Assembly: GCF_010093535.1 (NCBI RefSeq)
Contig: NW_022985208.1
Location: 370,548-434,547, forward strand
Length of the DNA stretch: 64,000 nucleotides
Origin: Lindgomyces ingoldianus
Lineage: Eukaryota; Ascomycota; Dothideomycetes; Pleosporales; Lindgomycetaceae
Direction: 5' to 3'
Notes under the pieces: model-generated
What the model saw: only the letters and a program-made list of their open reading frames with translations
Database searches by the model: none
What the model was told of the DNA's origin: nothing
Program-made: the position numbers and the translations under genes
Shown here: piece by piece, positions 1-12,397 of the stretch
Numbering within the stretch: the stretch's first letter is position 1
How the letters are laid out: every line of letters begins with the position of its first letter

Positions 1-133
1 GCTGCCTCCGGTCTTTACTTCCTTCAAGCAAGATAACCCTAGCCCCTCTTCTTCGACACTCGATTGCTGCAGTGAGACCTGCGAACCCAGCGCCGACGAT
101 GAGAACCTCAAGTCCTGCACAAGGTTTGGCCAT
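1..133 (-). CDS. FAD-dependent monooxygenase, N-terminal fragment
   Basis: Only the first 44 codons lie in the window; the gene continues past the left edge. The ATG is at 133 with an in-frame TAA four codons upstream, which fixes the start. The N-terminus reads VLIVGAGFAGLTAAIECRRR, a Rossmann dinucleotide-binding fold of the GxGxxG type followed by the helix and a second beta strand ending in an acidic residue (VILLEG). This is typical of class A flavin monooxygenases (salicylate hydroxylase-like), which use FAD and NAD(P)H to hydroxylate aromatic or polyketide substrates. It is divergent from the P450 at 980 with about 850 bp between the starts, an arrangement often seen in secondary metabolism. 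Exact substrate and full length cannot be seen. Confidence 0.85.
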   Translation of the reverse strand, partial: MAKPCAGLEVLIVGAGFAGLTAAIECRRRGARVILLEGSKDRRQ

Positions 134-979
134 GGCTGCGAATTAGGACGACGGATGAGAGGCTCAAAGAACACAATTAGAACTACAAATGACGGCGTAG
201 TGAGTTAAGAATATCCAGAACCTGTTATGATAGCCTTGCGCTAATATTGCATCGATAATTAGAGAAGACAGGGGTAAGTGCACAGGTCGACAGGTCGATA
301 ATGGCCTTAGGAGTGCAGGAAGCAGACACAAAGCCGTGCAGCCTGCAGTATCTGTTTCCTAAAGGCTGAAACCATTTTATATGCAACCATCCTTCACATC
401 AATAAATGCCGCAGGATTCCACAGTCTTGTGCTCTTAACGGTCGGTTGTCTAGTGTGGAGCTTCTCCAAAGTCCACAACCCCATCCCCCAGATCGAACCC
501 CGCAAACTGCCGGCGGACTCGGCGACCATCGCGCCGAGGGAGCAGCCACCACGGGGGAGGGAGCGGTCGCGGCCACCATGGGCGCACCATGACGAGGGAG
601 GTACATCGAGAAGTCGGAGCATCGATGGAGAAGCAGCGTCGATGGACATAATGTGAGATATGAGATATTCTCCTCAACTTTGATAAAATGATGCGGTGAT
701 ATAGGAGTAAAACTGTTCCATTTCGCACGAAGCGGGATACCGAGGCGCTGACGAGAACGTGCCACAACCCCCACATGTCTGTCGTGGTGGAAGAGCGGAC
801 AAGACCGCCGAAGACAGGCGGAATACTGTCCGTGGACACAACTGCCGAAAATCTGGTGTCGCTTGCTGAAGCCTGCTGCATCGTCGTACCTCGAGGCACG
901 TTTTGTCAACCATGGGAGCCTTCCTCTCCCAACGCACTGGTATCGTACGACACCTGCTCCCAGAGCGATATTAAATAAA
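134..979. other. Divergent promoter region between monooxygenase and P450
   Basis: No coding sequence is supported here. Open frames on both strands overlap each other and lack recognisable protein character. The segment separates two divergently transcribed oxidative enzymes and probably carries both promoters. An AT-rich stretch (ttaaataaaa) directly precedes the P450 ATG. Confidence 0.6.
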
Positions 980-2599
980 ATGGCACTCGAATCAATCTTC
1001 ACCTCGTTTCCAACCTACGTGTGGCTTTCGCTCCTGCTCGCTGTCCCAGCTCTCACACTACTCCACGATGTCTGGCTATGGCTGAGAATGCCTCCAGGGC
1101 CGACCCCGCTACCGTTCGTTGGGAACAACCTTCAGCTGCCAAAGTCACAACCATGGATACAGTTCCAGAAGTGGTCCAAGGTGTACGGGCCAATATTCAC
1201 CGTGTGGATCGGGAGGAAGCCGACCGTGGTGCTCTCAGATCCTGTCATTGCGGCAGATCTGTTGGAGAAGAGGAGTAATAAGTATTCCTCAAGACCGCGG
1301 ATGGTGGCAATGGGAGAGATCCTGTGGGATGGCGCCAGCGTGCTCGTCCAGCCATACGGCAAGGAGTGGAGCATTAGGAGGAGGCTTCTCCACCAAGCCC
1401 TGACTCCAAAGGCTCTGAGGCTCTACAAGCCAGTGCAAACGGCCGAGGCCTCCCGGTTATGCTATCAATTGCTTCAAACACCCCTGAATTGGGAGAAGCT
1501 GCTGGAGAGGTTCACGTCGAGCATCGTTTTCTCCGTCGCATACGGCCACCGCATTGATTCTCTCAACGCTCAAGTCATCCGCCAAAGATTCGACTTTATG
1601 CACTACTCTGCATCCCTCAATGTACCTGGAAAATATGCCGTGGAATCATTCCCCTTTCTGAAGCATATCCCGGATGTTCTCGCTCCTTGGAAAGCCGAAA
1701 TTAAAGCGCATGGGAGAAGAGAGGCTGAAGCCAACATGGCCCTGGTTAACGTCGTCCGATCAGATCTTGCTAGGGCTAAGATTCAAGGCGTCGACATCCC
1801 AGACTCTCTTTGCAAGCTCTTACTGGAATTGAGGGAGAAAGAACACATCCCATTATCCGATCGCGACTTCTCCTTCATCCCGGCCTCCCTTTTCGGCGCA
1901 GGATCTGACACCACGGCATCAACACTCTGCACCGCATTTCTAGCTTTGGTCACCCATCCTGTGACCCTACGCGCCGCACATGAAGAATTAGATGCCGTCA
2001 TTGGACCATCGCGAACGCCAACTTTCGACGATGAATCCCGCCTGCCGTACATCCGGGCCCTAGTCAAAGAAGTCCTTCGCTGGCGCCCTGTAGCGGTCCT
2101 CGGCGGGACGCCGCATGCCTCAACTGAAGAGGACTTCTACGAAGGCTACTACATCCCCGCAGGCACTACCATTCTTGGAAACTCTTGGGCTATCAACCTA
2201 AACGAAGAATACTACCCGAACCCGCACCAATTTAACCCAACGCGCTTCCTTGACATCCCTGCCGAGAAAGCCAGCCTTCCCAACCTGCACTCCGGAAAAC
2301 CTCACCCAGCAAGATCAGGTCATTCATCATTTGGGTGGGGCCGGAGGATTTGTCCTGGAGCTGATCTAGCTGCCAATACTTTATTTGTTGCCGTCGCGAA
2401 GATCCTTTGGGGTTTCGATATCCTGCCCATCAAAGGTGTAAGATATGACACTTTTGCTTATACAGATGGCTTTAATATTCGACCGAGGAAGTTTGAATGC
2501 GAGATTAGAGCCCGGAGCGAGGCGCATAGGGAAATTTTGGAACGCGAGCAAAGAGATGCGGAACACGTACTGGAGGTGTATGGACCATTTGTAGAGTAG
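980..2599 (+). CDS. Cytochrome P450 monooxygenase (OrdA/CYP64-like)
   Basis: Single-exon gene of 539 aa. The frame stays open upstream of 980, but the ATG at 980 starts a normal microsomal anchor: about 20 hydrophobic residues, then the MPPGPTPLPFVGN proline hinge. The I-helix oxygen-binding motif AGSDTT is near residue 306, the K-helix ExxR is in KEVLRWRPVAV, and the haem loop FGWGRRICPG is near residues 450-459 with the Cys thiolate at about 457. Length and motifs are complete, so the enzyme is expected to be active at the ER with a P450 reductase. The overall pattern resembles fungal O-methylsterigmatocystin oxidoreductase-like P450s, a broad group used in polyketide and terpene tailoring. 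Divergent pairing with a flavin monooxygenase suggests a secondary-metabolite locus extending left of the window. The substrate is unknown. Confidence 0.92.
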   Translation: MALESIFTSFPTYVWLSLLLAVPALTLLHDVWLWLRMPPGPTPLPFVGNNLQLPKSQPWIQFQKWSKVYGPIFTVWIGRKPTVVLSDPVIAADLLEKRSNKYSSRPRMVAMGEILWDGASVLVQPYGKEWSIRRRLLHQALTPKALRLYKPVQTAEASRLCYQLLQTPLNWEKLLERFTSSIVFSVAYGHRIDSLNAQVIRQRFDFMHYSASLNVPGKYAVESFPFLKHIPDVLAPWKAEIKAHGRREAEANMALVNVVRSDLARAKIQGVDIPDSLCKLLLELREKEHIPLSDRDFSFIPASLFGAGSDTTASTLCTAFLALVTHPVTLRAAHEELDAVIGPSRTPTFDDESRLPYIRALVKEVLRWRPVAVLGGTPHASTEEDFYEGYYIPAGTTILGNSWAINLNEEYYPNPHQFNPTRFLDIPAEKASLPNLHSGKPHPARSGHSSFGWGRRICPGADLAANTLFVAVAKILWGFDILPIKGVRYDTFAYTDGFNIRPRKFECEIRARSEAHREILEREQRDAEHVLEVYGPFVE

Positions 2600-3171
2600 G
2601 TAAGAGATAAATTTCGTTAGCACGAACGAGTGCCTTAGATAGCTAATCTCTACGGAGCATAGACAAGATTTGATCGGCTAGGAAGAATTGATACTACTTA
2701 TGTCCAGCCTGCAGCTCCGCATCGTGACTCCTTTCGTTGCTACGCAGGAATAGTTATTAATTCTGCTCACGTCGTAGCAACAATGCGAGATAATAGCCCG
2801 GAAATCCCTGGGACTGAACGTATCCTAGGGGCCTCGAGGTTGGCTTTGTGGATCGAACACTTCAAGTTCTAGGGCCAGCTCCAATGGAGACCGTGGAAGG
2901 GTTCTATCAGTTGTAAATGCAGCCATATTCGCAGTAATGGACAAGATACGTACTCACGAAGGAAAGACCACTCACTCATTGCCGCCAGTATATTGATGCA
3001 AAAGTAGTTCAGCTTTATCAGATATGGGAGGAGATGGAGAAGGTGAGCCATGGGAGATACATTTGACGTTTATTTATTCATCGCCGTATCAAACCCTGTA
3101 CTCCCCCAATATTCTCCTCTGTTTTCTCGACACGTCCATTGCTCTATTCATTCGCTACTTTTCTCATGCCC
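2600..3171. other. Intergenic, convergent 3' regions
   Basis: Lies between the 3' ends of the P450 (plus) and the GNAT-like gene (minus). I see only short open frames without protein character and nothing repeated. It probably holds both 3' UTRs and polyadenylation signals. Confidence 0.6.
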
Positions 3172-4032
3172 CTACGCCTCTGGTTTCAGATCCACATAGA
3201 CTTTGGTAATGACTTGATCTGCGGGTTCAAAGGCCTTCTTCCCCTCCTCATTTGTCCACGTCTTCGTGTCGAATTTTGACACAATAGTGCCTTTGTAAGG
3301 TTTCTCCGGGTTAGCCCAGGTATAGCTAACTTTATCGTGCACGCATTCAATCTGAATGCCCCTCCAGCCCCTCACATCTGCCTCTCTCATTAACCATCGC
3401 GCAAGGCCAGACATTAATTTCTCTCCTTCATACTCCCTCCGCGTGCTGGTCGCGTTGCGGAACAGAACTTCATTATGCGCTTTCGCTTGCCAGGATGCAG
3501 GATCCCGCGAGTCGAGTTCAGCGAGGATATGGTATATCAGGCCGAAGTGTGGAAGACAGGCTAGCAAGGGACCCATTTTATCGAAATCAAGCGGATCGGA
3601 AGAGTCGTAACTTAACGCCACGGATACTAGCGGGAAGTCCATTTGCTCCGCCAGTCTGAGACTCTCTGCTTCCAGACCCTGAGTCTCTTCAACGCTTTTC
3701 TCATTGTCGTCCCAGTACAACTTCCCACCCACCTCCTCACTCTCAGGTCGCTTAAACACATATTCGTCATCGAAGACGCCGAAGCTCATGCCCGACGTGA
3801 TCTGGTGGTCCACGAGATAGCTTGCTGCGGCGAGCGATTTGTGCACATTTTCGGTGATGTTTTTAGGGTAGAGGACGGGCCAGACAGGGGAGTGGAAGAG
3901 ATTGGAATGGATTATGATAGCGGCAGCCCAAGGGCCGTGCTTGGGTTCGAGTTTACGGATTGAATAACGAGATTTGAGGGAGGAAGGGTTCGAGGGGGTA
4001 GGAACTTTGGTGTTGGTGTTTGGGACAGTCAT
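3172..4032 (-). CDS. GNAT-like acetyltransferase domain protein (hypothetical)
   Basis: Single-exon 286-aa protein. It lacks a signal peptide and membrane segments. The order is a disordered Ser/Pro/Thr N-terminus, then an alpha/beta core that begins RKLEPKHGPWAAAIIIHSN, a pattern seen in fungal proteins assigned to the acyl-CoA N-acyltransferase superfamily. A central acidic segment and a C-terminal region with an RGWRGIQIECV strand follow. A clear Q/RxxGxG/A acetyl-CoA loop is not obvious, so catalysis is not assured. The ATG at 4032 is the first Met of an open frame and is followed upstream by a long non-coding region. Neighbours (P450, ACC1) give no functional clue. The assignment rests on overall resemblance only. 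Confidence 0.7.
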   Translation of the reverse strand: MTVPNTNTKVPTPSNPSSLKSRYSIRKLEPKHGPWAAAIIIHSNLFHSPVWPVLYPKNITENVHKSLAAASYLVDHQITSGMSFGVFDDEYVFKRPESEEVGGKLYWDDNEKSVEETQGLEAESLRLAEQMDFPLVSVALSYDSSDPLDFDKMGPLLACLPHFGLIYHILAELDSRDPASWQAKAHNEVLFRNATSTRREYEGEKLMSGLARWLMREADVRGWRGIQIECVHDKVSYTWANPEKPYKGTIVSKFDTKTWTNEEGKKAFEPADQVITKVYVDLKPEA

Positions 4033-5275
4033 TGTGAGGTTGGGTCTCTGCGAGAGTTTGTACGAAACTCTGGCTGCTGGTAGGGGTGATGTCGTGAATT
4101 TCGGGGAGAGTAAAATGAGACTGCACGAGACAAGCTGCTGTACCTCGTGAAATTAAACTCGAAGGCGGAGTGAATATTATCTAAGTCTCCGCGCATGAAC
4201 AGCGTGCTCTTGTATGGGCTCGGGAAACTCAATATATCCAAGCACAGGCCGCGAAATAAGCAGTAGAACGGGAGGTCGATATCAAGGTGAAGGTATGTGT
4301 CTGTGCGCTGGTCTACTTTCGCTTTGCTTTAGAGTGAGCAGATCCGGAAGTTGCGGTGAAAAGAGCTCCGAACCTCAAAGAATCTGGAGGGAAAGAAGCC
4401 CACAATTCTGCGAGTTCTCACTGTGCACTTTATACTGGAAACAACCTCGTAATTAGAGAGCCTTTCCGGAGCTGCGGGGCGCGCATAAGCATATATATTG
4501 CATTTATGCAAGTAAGATGGCGTAGGTGGAAGTAACACCGCGCCGCACTGAGCACACCTCGCTGTTCGACCCTCGGATAATATACATCGGAAACTAATGT
4601 AACTATACCTAGGCAAGCCATTGGTTGATTATCAGACTCCAGGCCAAAATATTGGTTCTTTTCGCAGAATCCTAGTTCCACTCTCCCTCATTGGCTCTGT
4701 TACATGAAGGAACCTCATCGCAATCGACATCCTACTGAAAGAGACTCGTGGACAACACGAGGAAGAGGCTGGGCAGCCATTTGGGCAGCCATTTCATACA
4801 ATGTCTAAGACACGATCCACTTAAATGTTTGTATAGCCCAGGATTACATTCTGCTGCGAAGAGTTTGTTTAGCGCTGACATCGCGACGAGAGATCTTGAG
4901 GGTAGCTATACACCTTTCGCAGGCGATGCTTGGATGGAGAGCATTTGGAGTGCACAGAGGCAAGGAACAATTTCTAGTTGCAAAGACTTATGTTATGCAT
5001 GAATTCTAGGAGTTCCCGCTAGTATACAAACCAATGCGAGTCCAGGCTTGCCCAACCTGACCCACCTTTTGAAATTTGGACAGGAGCGTCAAAGGCCATT
5101 AAAACAATACAATCGTCGAAAACGCTGCAATAGGACCAGCCGCAACCCTCCCAAAACCCCCTGGAAAAGAAGCCTCAAACACCCTCAGAATGCTTTCAAT
5201 GAAAGTTGAAATAAAACGAACCGAGGATATGAGAGATTCCAATAATACAGTCTCAGTGAGAGAGTGGGGCTTTCC
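4033..5275. other. Intergenic region downstream of ACC1
   Basis: About 1.2 kb between the GNAT-like start and the ACC1 stop. No tRNA, repeat array or convincing gene was seen. A short direct duplication (gggcagccatt twice, near 4772-4795) is present. The part next to 5275 should include the ACC1 3' UTR. Confidence 0.55.
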
Positions 5276-8200
5276 TTACGCCGTGCTCAACATCCTTAGT
5301 ACTTCTTCCTTCTCGCTCGTTGGCAATGTAGCCAACATCTGCACCACACCCTTTAGACCACCTTCCCTATCCTTCCTGATCAACTGAGCGACCTCCATTG
5401 CAATTCCCTCTCTCTTCAATTGTTCCACCTTATCATGCACACCCTTTCTATTCTCTTCATACCAAACCGCAACGCTCATGTCGTCCTGCTCAAACTTGGG
5501 AATGTTTGACCATGCCTTGAGCATCTCTAAGCCTCGCGTGCGGGTAATAGGATCGGCCTTGGCTACGTCAGCCGCAGGTGCAGCCGCAGCCGCCATCTTC
5601 TTAAGAATGTACTCTTCGTTGAGTCTACGGCGTAGACGCCAGTAGAAGAAGCGGCGGGCGTTCTGCCAGCGGAGGGATTGACGGATGACACCCTTGGCTT
5701 GCATGCGTCCGGAGCGGTCGTGAAGGTCAGCGAATTGTAGAGAGATCTGGCCGTAGATGGGGAGAAGTCTTTGTTCACGCTCATTCATCTTGACCTTGAT
5801 GCCCTTGAGCTCGTCTTGCGGTGTGGATGGATCGTTTAATCTGCGCCTCAAGTCGCCATAAGTTTGGTCAAGGCGGGCCATACTCTCGAGTTGGCGGTCT
5901 CGGCGGTATTTGATGCCCACGATACCTTCAGGCTCGAGAACACCACCACGAGAGTCTTCATCGGCGTACATTTCCATGAATTGCGCGTTGATGGTTGGGT
6001 CAACTACGACCCAAGATCCACCACGAAGCTCCCCGAGCGGAGGAATGTAGACGAAGATGGGCTGCTCATACTTGACGAGGGCGTCGACGATGTAAGAGCC
6101 ATACTTGAGAACTTCGTTGTACATGTCACGCTGGCCACCAGAGAAACCACGCCAGTTGGCGAGGATCATCAATGGTAATTGCTCGCCATTGTTGAAGTCC
6201 TTGATAGCTTGGGCGGTCTTGAAGGCAGAGTTGGGGTACCAGACTCCACCGGCCTCTGATGTAACTTGCTCGATGGAATCGGGGTTGGCAGGGTCTGCTG
6301 GTGTGACGTTCTCGACTGATCGAGTCTCAACGCCAATGACACCAACTGGAATACCTCCGAGGCGGGCCCGACCGATGACAACAGTCTTAGCCCAGCCACC
6401 GAGGGCCTCCTCGAAGGAGCCTCGGTCGAATAAACCAGACAGGAAGCCATCCTCATCCTCCTTACCAGCAATCAGATGCCTCACATCGTAGCCAGATTTG
6501 GAAGGAGGATAGAAGGTGACATCGCGATCCCACTCATCAGCCGTTGGGGAGATAGGGACTGGGTTGCCCTTCTTGTCAGGCACATATGACATCCACTTAA
6601 CGATCTTAGAAACACCCTCAAAGTCATCATCCGCAGTCATGTGAGAAACGCCGTTCCTGTACATGATCTGGGTGCCACCAAGCTGCAAATTGGAGGTGTA
6701 GACTTCTCGGCCAAGCAGCTTATTGAGTGCTTGAGCCCCAGTGAGAATAATCGGCTGACCCTCAATTTGGATGGCACGCTGGCCAAGACGGACAAGGTAA
6801 GCGCCAATGCCTAACAATGGTCAGCAAATGAGCAAAAAAATAAAATAAAAGAGACAAGGAATACGTACCGACTGAACGGCAAGTGACCAGCGTGATGGTG
6901 AACACATCCTCATAGGCCCTTGACGTCTCACCAGCGATCAAACCAGAGCCACGAAGAGACTCGACACCAAGGCCATCCTCAGCACCGATAATGGTAGTGA
7001 TCTTATAGCGCTCCTCACCGTCGGCGTTGACCTTTTCGGCGATAACGTCCTGGCGTTTGCCGTCAACGAAGTGCTTGTATTTCTCAGGAGTCAGGTAAAG
7101 GTAGTCGAAACCAGACTCAGGCTTTGTGGGATCCTTCCAAGCGACCGAGAAGTGAGGAATTAGCTCTTCGGCAAGACCAATACGAGCACCAGAGTTGGCT
7201 GAAAGATAGATTCGGGGAATGCCTAGCTTGCGAGAAAGCTCAGAGCATTTGTGGAAGAATTTGTCTTCCTGAGGACCAAAAGAACCGATCTTAAAAGTAA
7301 TGTCATTGGCGATAATGATAAAGCGACGGCCGCGAGGATACTCAGGTGTTTTAGCAGTAACAATCCAACCAACCATACCAATGGTGTTGAATCCAGGATC
7401 ACGATTGACCTCGGCCAGATTGTCCGTGTCGTCAATGACCAGCTCATACGCTTCGATGCATTCGCCCTTTTGTGGCTGCTTCTCCCGAAGGTATGGATGC
7501 TTAGCAACAGCAATGTTCCAGCTGTTTTCGATAGCCTGTCGGAAGAGCTCGGGGAAGTCATAGACATATTGCGTACCCATGAGGTGAGCCTTGTATCTCT
7601 TTGGCTGGAGAGCACCTTTAGTTGGGTAAGGAGTATTGACTGGCTGAAGGTGAAGAGAGCCAATCTTCGTGGTTCCGCCAATACTGTGGAAGAGCCACTT
7701 GCCCGCTTTCTCAGATTTGCGCTCAGCGTACATCTCGACGTTGATAACATATCCAGAGGTGTTGGTAATGATGACGCGGAGAGGATATGGCATTCCAGTC
7801 GCAGGATCAGTGACAATAATACGGATTTCAGCGCCAGTGACGCGGAGACGCCAAAGCCTTCGGCCGAATCGATCCAAAAAGCCACCGATAGCCTCCTCAA
7901 TCTCTTGTGGCGCAAGAGGGAAGACGTGAGAGAAGTTAATGAAGATGTGATTCATGTCGGCCTGATTGTGACCCACAATCTCCATGGCATCCAAGATGTC
8001 AGTCATCAGCCTGTCAGCCTCAGAAATCATGTACTCGGTAGTAGGAATCTCCTCCCTCAGACGTCCAGACCTAACGACGGCCCTCATGAAGTAGCGCTTG
8101 TCGCTCTCAGCGCCCTTACCAATGGCCTCGTAAATGTGGATATTACGATTTTCAGTAAAGACGGGCTTGATGTTGAACTTGGACAAACGCCCAAGTTCAA

Positions 8201-11200
8201 GTTGGAAAGCAAGGGCGGGCTCAACATGACGAATGCTTTCATCCTCGACATAGCTGGGACCACGGAAAGTATAGTAACCAGGGTAAGTGCCATCCTTGTG
8301 TCCGCAGATGAAAGTGAGGCGGCGGACACGATGGGCATATAACTCATCCTTGTACTCCTTGACAATAGAAACGATGCGTTCGAGGATCTCTTTGTCATCA
8401 AAGCTCTCGGCATCACGGACGGCGACATTACAGACACCTGTCAGTTCGTCCTCGCTTTCGATTTTGGGTCCACTAGCTGTAGGGTTGCGCTTCATAGTCA
8501 ACCCATCCTTTAAGCTTACGCCACCCTTCTTCTTGCCGCCGATAGAAGGGAAGAGCTCGAGGGCCTTGGAGAGATACTCTTCAGCATCATCGAGGTACTC
8601 GACAGGCACGACGACACCCTTGCGTGTAGGCTCCCCCTCCATGCGAGCGTTCAAGTAAGTCATGTCGCTAATGGAGTGAATGCGAGGGGGACGTTCGAAT
8701 CCGGGAGTGCCAGGGGTTGAAGGTTGGGAGGACTCAACCGGGAGGCCAAACTCAGACTCGCCGACCTTACGGAGGGCAAAGTCCCAGGAGAGAATATAGG
8801 GCTGCTCTGAGTCGGTATGGTAGTGGAGCTCCTTGAGCTGGTAAGCACGGTACGCCCGACGAGTGTATACCTCCAAGGCAGCAAGAGCGACCCAGGGGTC
8901 CTGATGGGCGAAGAACTGAGGCAAAACGTCGAAGACGGTGTAACGGGAGTCAACGACCTCCTTGATCACTTCAAAATTAGGTTCACGGTGGTCCCACCCG
9001 CTCTCGCCATATCGAGATTCAAGCACCGAAGAACGGAGAATGTGCTCCATCTGGGATGTTCGCTCCTCAAGAGAGGGCATAGCGCACTGGATGAGAACCT
9101 CGCGGGCTTTGAGAGAGACCTTGGCAGTCGACCTAGACTCCAAGTCGGTCAACTTCTTGAGAGCACCCTTGAAATACCTGGCAACGTTGCCTGCACCAGG
9201 CTTGTTTGGCCGATATAAGTCAAGAATCGCAATCACCAGGTTGTTCTTCGCGCTCACCCTGGTGTGGGAGAGAACGGTGTGGACAACGCTGGAGATGTTG
9301 TCGCGGTTTTCGTCACGAAGCTTGAGAACCACTTCCTCGTCTCGGGAAGTTCGGGATGAGAAGAGAGACTCGACGGCCCAGTACATCTCCAGGAACTTGA
9401 TCATGACAGTGTACTCGTGCGCTTTGAGGCCCTCAGTGTAGCGGGTGATGACATCAGTGAGAGGAGCCAAGGAAGCCTTCAAAAGTTCGGCATCGCCCTT
9501 CGCAACATTCTCATCAAGGAATCGCTGGAATGCCTTGTTGAGCTGCTTGGCTGGGAATTCCAGGTTTCGGCTGTGTGCACGGTCGACGATTTGGCCGAGA
9601 GTGGCATCAAGCTTCTGGGGCATGCGGGCATGGAGGGCAGATGCTTGGGCGTTCCATTCACCATATGGAAGTTCCGAATCGCGGAGAACTTCAACCAGTT
9701 CCCTGAGGGTGCTCTGCATGATGACCTGGTTGTCGAAGCCCTGGAGGATGTTCTCGAGAACACCGGAGAGGTACGCGAATCTTTGCGGAGGTTTACTGCC
9801 CATGACTTGTGGTGGACCGAGGTCAGGGAGGAGACCTAAGAATGGCTGGGCTGACTTCACCTTGGTTGGATCATCTAAAGCGAGTATACCGAGGATGTCG
9901 CCAGCCTCAAGGGTTGCCCCAGGCTGCTTGATAAGGTTGACAACGCCGTCTTCCTGGGCAATCAAGGGCATATACATTTTCATGACCTCAACTTCGGCGA
10001 ATGCCTGGCCTTTCTTGATGTGCTCGCCGTTCTCTACCGTGAATTTGACAAGCTTACCAGGCGATGGGGTTCTGAGTTGAGTGGGGTCATTCTCCTGCTC
10101 GAGAAGGCAGGTTTTGCCATCTACAGAGAGACGAGTAGCGCCAACCTCTTCCTTCCAGTAGACGTTGTGAGACTTGCCATTAAGGAGGACTAAGAGGCCG
10201 CCATCTGCAAGAGCCCTCACTCCAATAGAACACTTTGAACCGTTGATGAAAAGGGTGAAGCTGTCGATGCTCGACCTAGTTGCAGTGAACTTGTATCTGT
10301 ACTCCTCGTAGATGAAGTCGATGGGGAAGACGGTCTTGAGCACATCCTTGGAGGGAACCTGACCCTTCTCCAAGCTGATCCTGTACTCGTTCATACACGC
10401 ATCGCTGGCAATGTGGGCCTTAGTGACAGCACCGCAGATGACGGCAATCATGGGGTCAGGTCGCTCAGCGGTCAGTTTCTTGGAGATGAGCTCGTCCAGC
10501 CAACCCGTGGTGATGGTGTTGTCCTCGAAAGCTGGGGTCTCAAGCAGCTTGATGAGGTACTCAACAGTGGTCCGGAAGTCTCCACGAATGCTCAGTTCCT
10601 TCAGCGCAACAACCATGTGTTTCCGCGATGCCTGCCTGTTCTCGCCATAAGCGAAAATGTGACCGAACTGCGAGTCAGAGAAGCTGTGAATACCACCTGC
10701 AGTTCCGACGGAGAAGTAACCCCAGACATTGGAGCTACTCCTGAAGTTAAGATCGTGCATGGTACCACCAGAAGGTTTGAAACCCTCGTCTGGGTCCTCA
10801 GAGGTGATACGGCAGGCAGTCGTGTGGCCCTTGGGCGTAGGCCGTCGCTGATTCTGCGCGCTCCCCTCTTTGGAGAAGTCGAAATCGATGGATGTACTGG
10901 TGTGCGGATCGGCACCATAGAGGAGCCGGATATCCCGGATTCGGTGCAGGGGGAGGCCCATGGCAATCTGGAGCTGGGCGGCAGGCAAGTTCACACCAGT
11001 AACCATCTCGGTGGTAGGGTGCTCGACCTGAAGACGGGGGTTCAGCTCGAGAAAGTAAAACTTGTCATCAGCGTGCGAGTAGAGATATTCGACGGTTCCG
11101 GCTGAAACATAACCGACGAGCTTTCCGAGCGACACGGCAGCCTTCTCCATCTCGTGGAAGGTCTTCGGACTCGCGACCGTTACGGGCGCCTCTTCGATAA

Positions 11201-12397
11201 TCTTCTGGTGCCGCCGCTGAACGGAACAGTCGCGGCCAAAGAGCGAGATGTTGTTTCCATACTGGTCGGCGAGGAGCTGCACTTCCAAATGACGAGCGCT
11301 TCCAGCGAGCTTCATGATGAAGATGGGCGAGCCAGGGATTTCCGACGCAGCCGCACGGTACAGCTGCTCAAAGTCCTCCTCTCGCTCGACCTTTCGGATA
11401 CCCTTTCCGCCGCCGCCTTCCGAGGCCTTCACCATGACGGGGAAGCCGATCTTCTTGGCCACCACCAGCCCCTCTTCAGGAGACTTTGTGCAGCCCTTCT
11501 CGTAGACGTCATCCTCGACAGTGACGATTCCGTGCTTGTCGACCTTGACCGCATCCACGCCGGTGCCCGACCATGGAATGCATGGCACCTGTGCATGTTG
11601 TGCGACGATTGTGGACGAAATCTTGTCGCCCAGCGAGCGCATAGCAGAGCCCGGAGGGCCGATGAAGACGATCTTCTTTGGCGATGCAGCGAGGGATTCG
11701 GGGAGTTTTGGGTTTTCTGATGCGTGGCCCCTGAGCAGCTTCGTCAGCGAAAAGTCAGCCACGAGTTCGATGGGCTGCACTCACCATCCTGCCCACACGG
11801 CGTGAACGTTCATGCGCTCCGCAACATCGACAATGAGCTCGACGTTCGCGTAGTTGTTGTTATTAGTGCCCCCCGGGACCTAGTGACGGTTAGCTAGCCC
11901 GCTCGACGACCACGGCTAAGGCGCTCTGGGGCAAAGGTCTACCCACCTCAACATACTGATCCGCCATGCGAATGTACTCGGCATTGGCCCGGAGATCCTC
12001 AGGCGTTGCCATAACGGTGAATTGGATCGCCCGCTCGTCGCCAAACGTCTCGTATGCCCATTTCCGCACCGATCGGATCTCCTTGACCGCTGCAATGCCG
12101 TTGTTTGCGATGAGGACCTGCAGAGAGCACCGCTAGTTAGCACATAACCCTCGCAGCCTGCCGAAAGCACCAAATATAGGTGAAGGCGGGGATGCTCACA
12201 TTTGTGATGACGGTGTGGCCCCCATGGGCGGCCACGAAATCTTTCACCTGGCCTGGGGCGGCGGCGGCGAGATGAGTGCCACCGATGAAATGTGAGGGGA
12301 GATTGTATTTGGCAGCAGCAGAGCTCGGAGTGCCGTTGGCCGTACCATTGACGCCTTTATTCTCGAGTCCGGCCATTCTGTCTGTGGAGAGCCCCAT
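5276..12397 (-). CDS. ACC1: Acetyl-CoA carboxylase, multidomain
   Basis: Cytosolic enzyme that carboxylates acetyl-CoA to malonyl-CoA, the committed step of fatty acid synthesis and the source of polyketide extender units. Five exons: 12397-12200, 12117-11947, 11879-11785, 11730-6869 and 6810-5276. They join in frame to about 2286 aa, normal for fungi. Biotin carboxylase with the ATP-grasp loop GGGGKGIR is near residue 260. The biotin attachment motif EVMKM is near residue 736. The central ACC region follows, and the carboxyltransferase half (GARIGLAEE near residue 1670) ends at LRMLSTA. Start choice is between Met at 12397 and Met at 12376 (MAGLENKG); the shorter N-terminus is equally plausible. 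Introns of 54-82 nt cluster at the 5' end, plus one of 58 nt late in the gene. No disablement was seen. Confidence 0.97.

Noticed and set aside
394..1002. 202-codon minus-strand frame upstream of the P450
   Set aside because: Overlaps the P450 start and other frames on both strands, no domain, atypical composition; most likely chance.
7251..8342. 363-codon plus-strand frame inside ACC1
   Set aside because: Antisense shadow of the ACC1 coding exon; codon structure belongs to ACC1.
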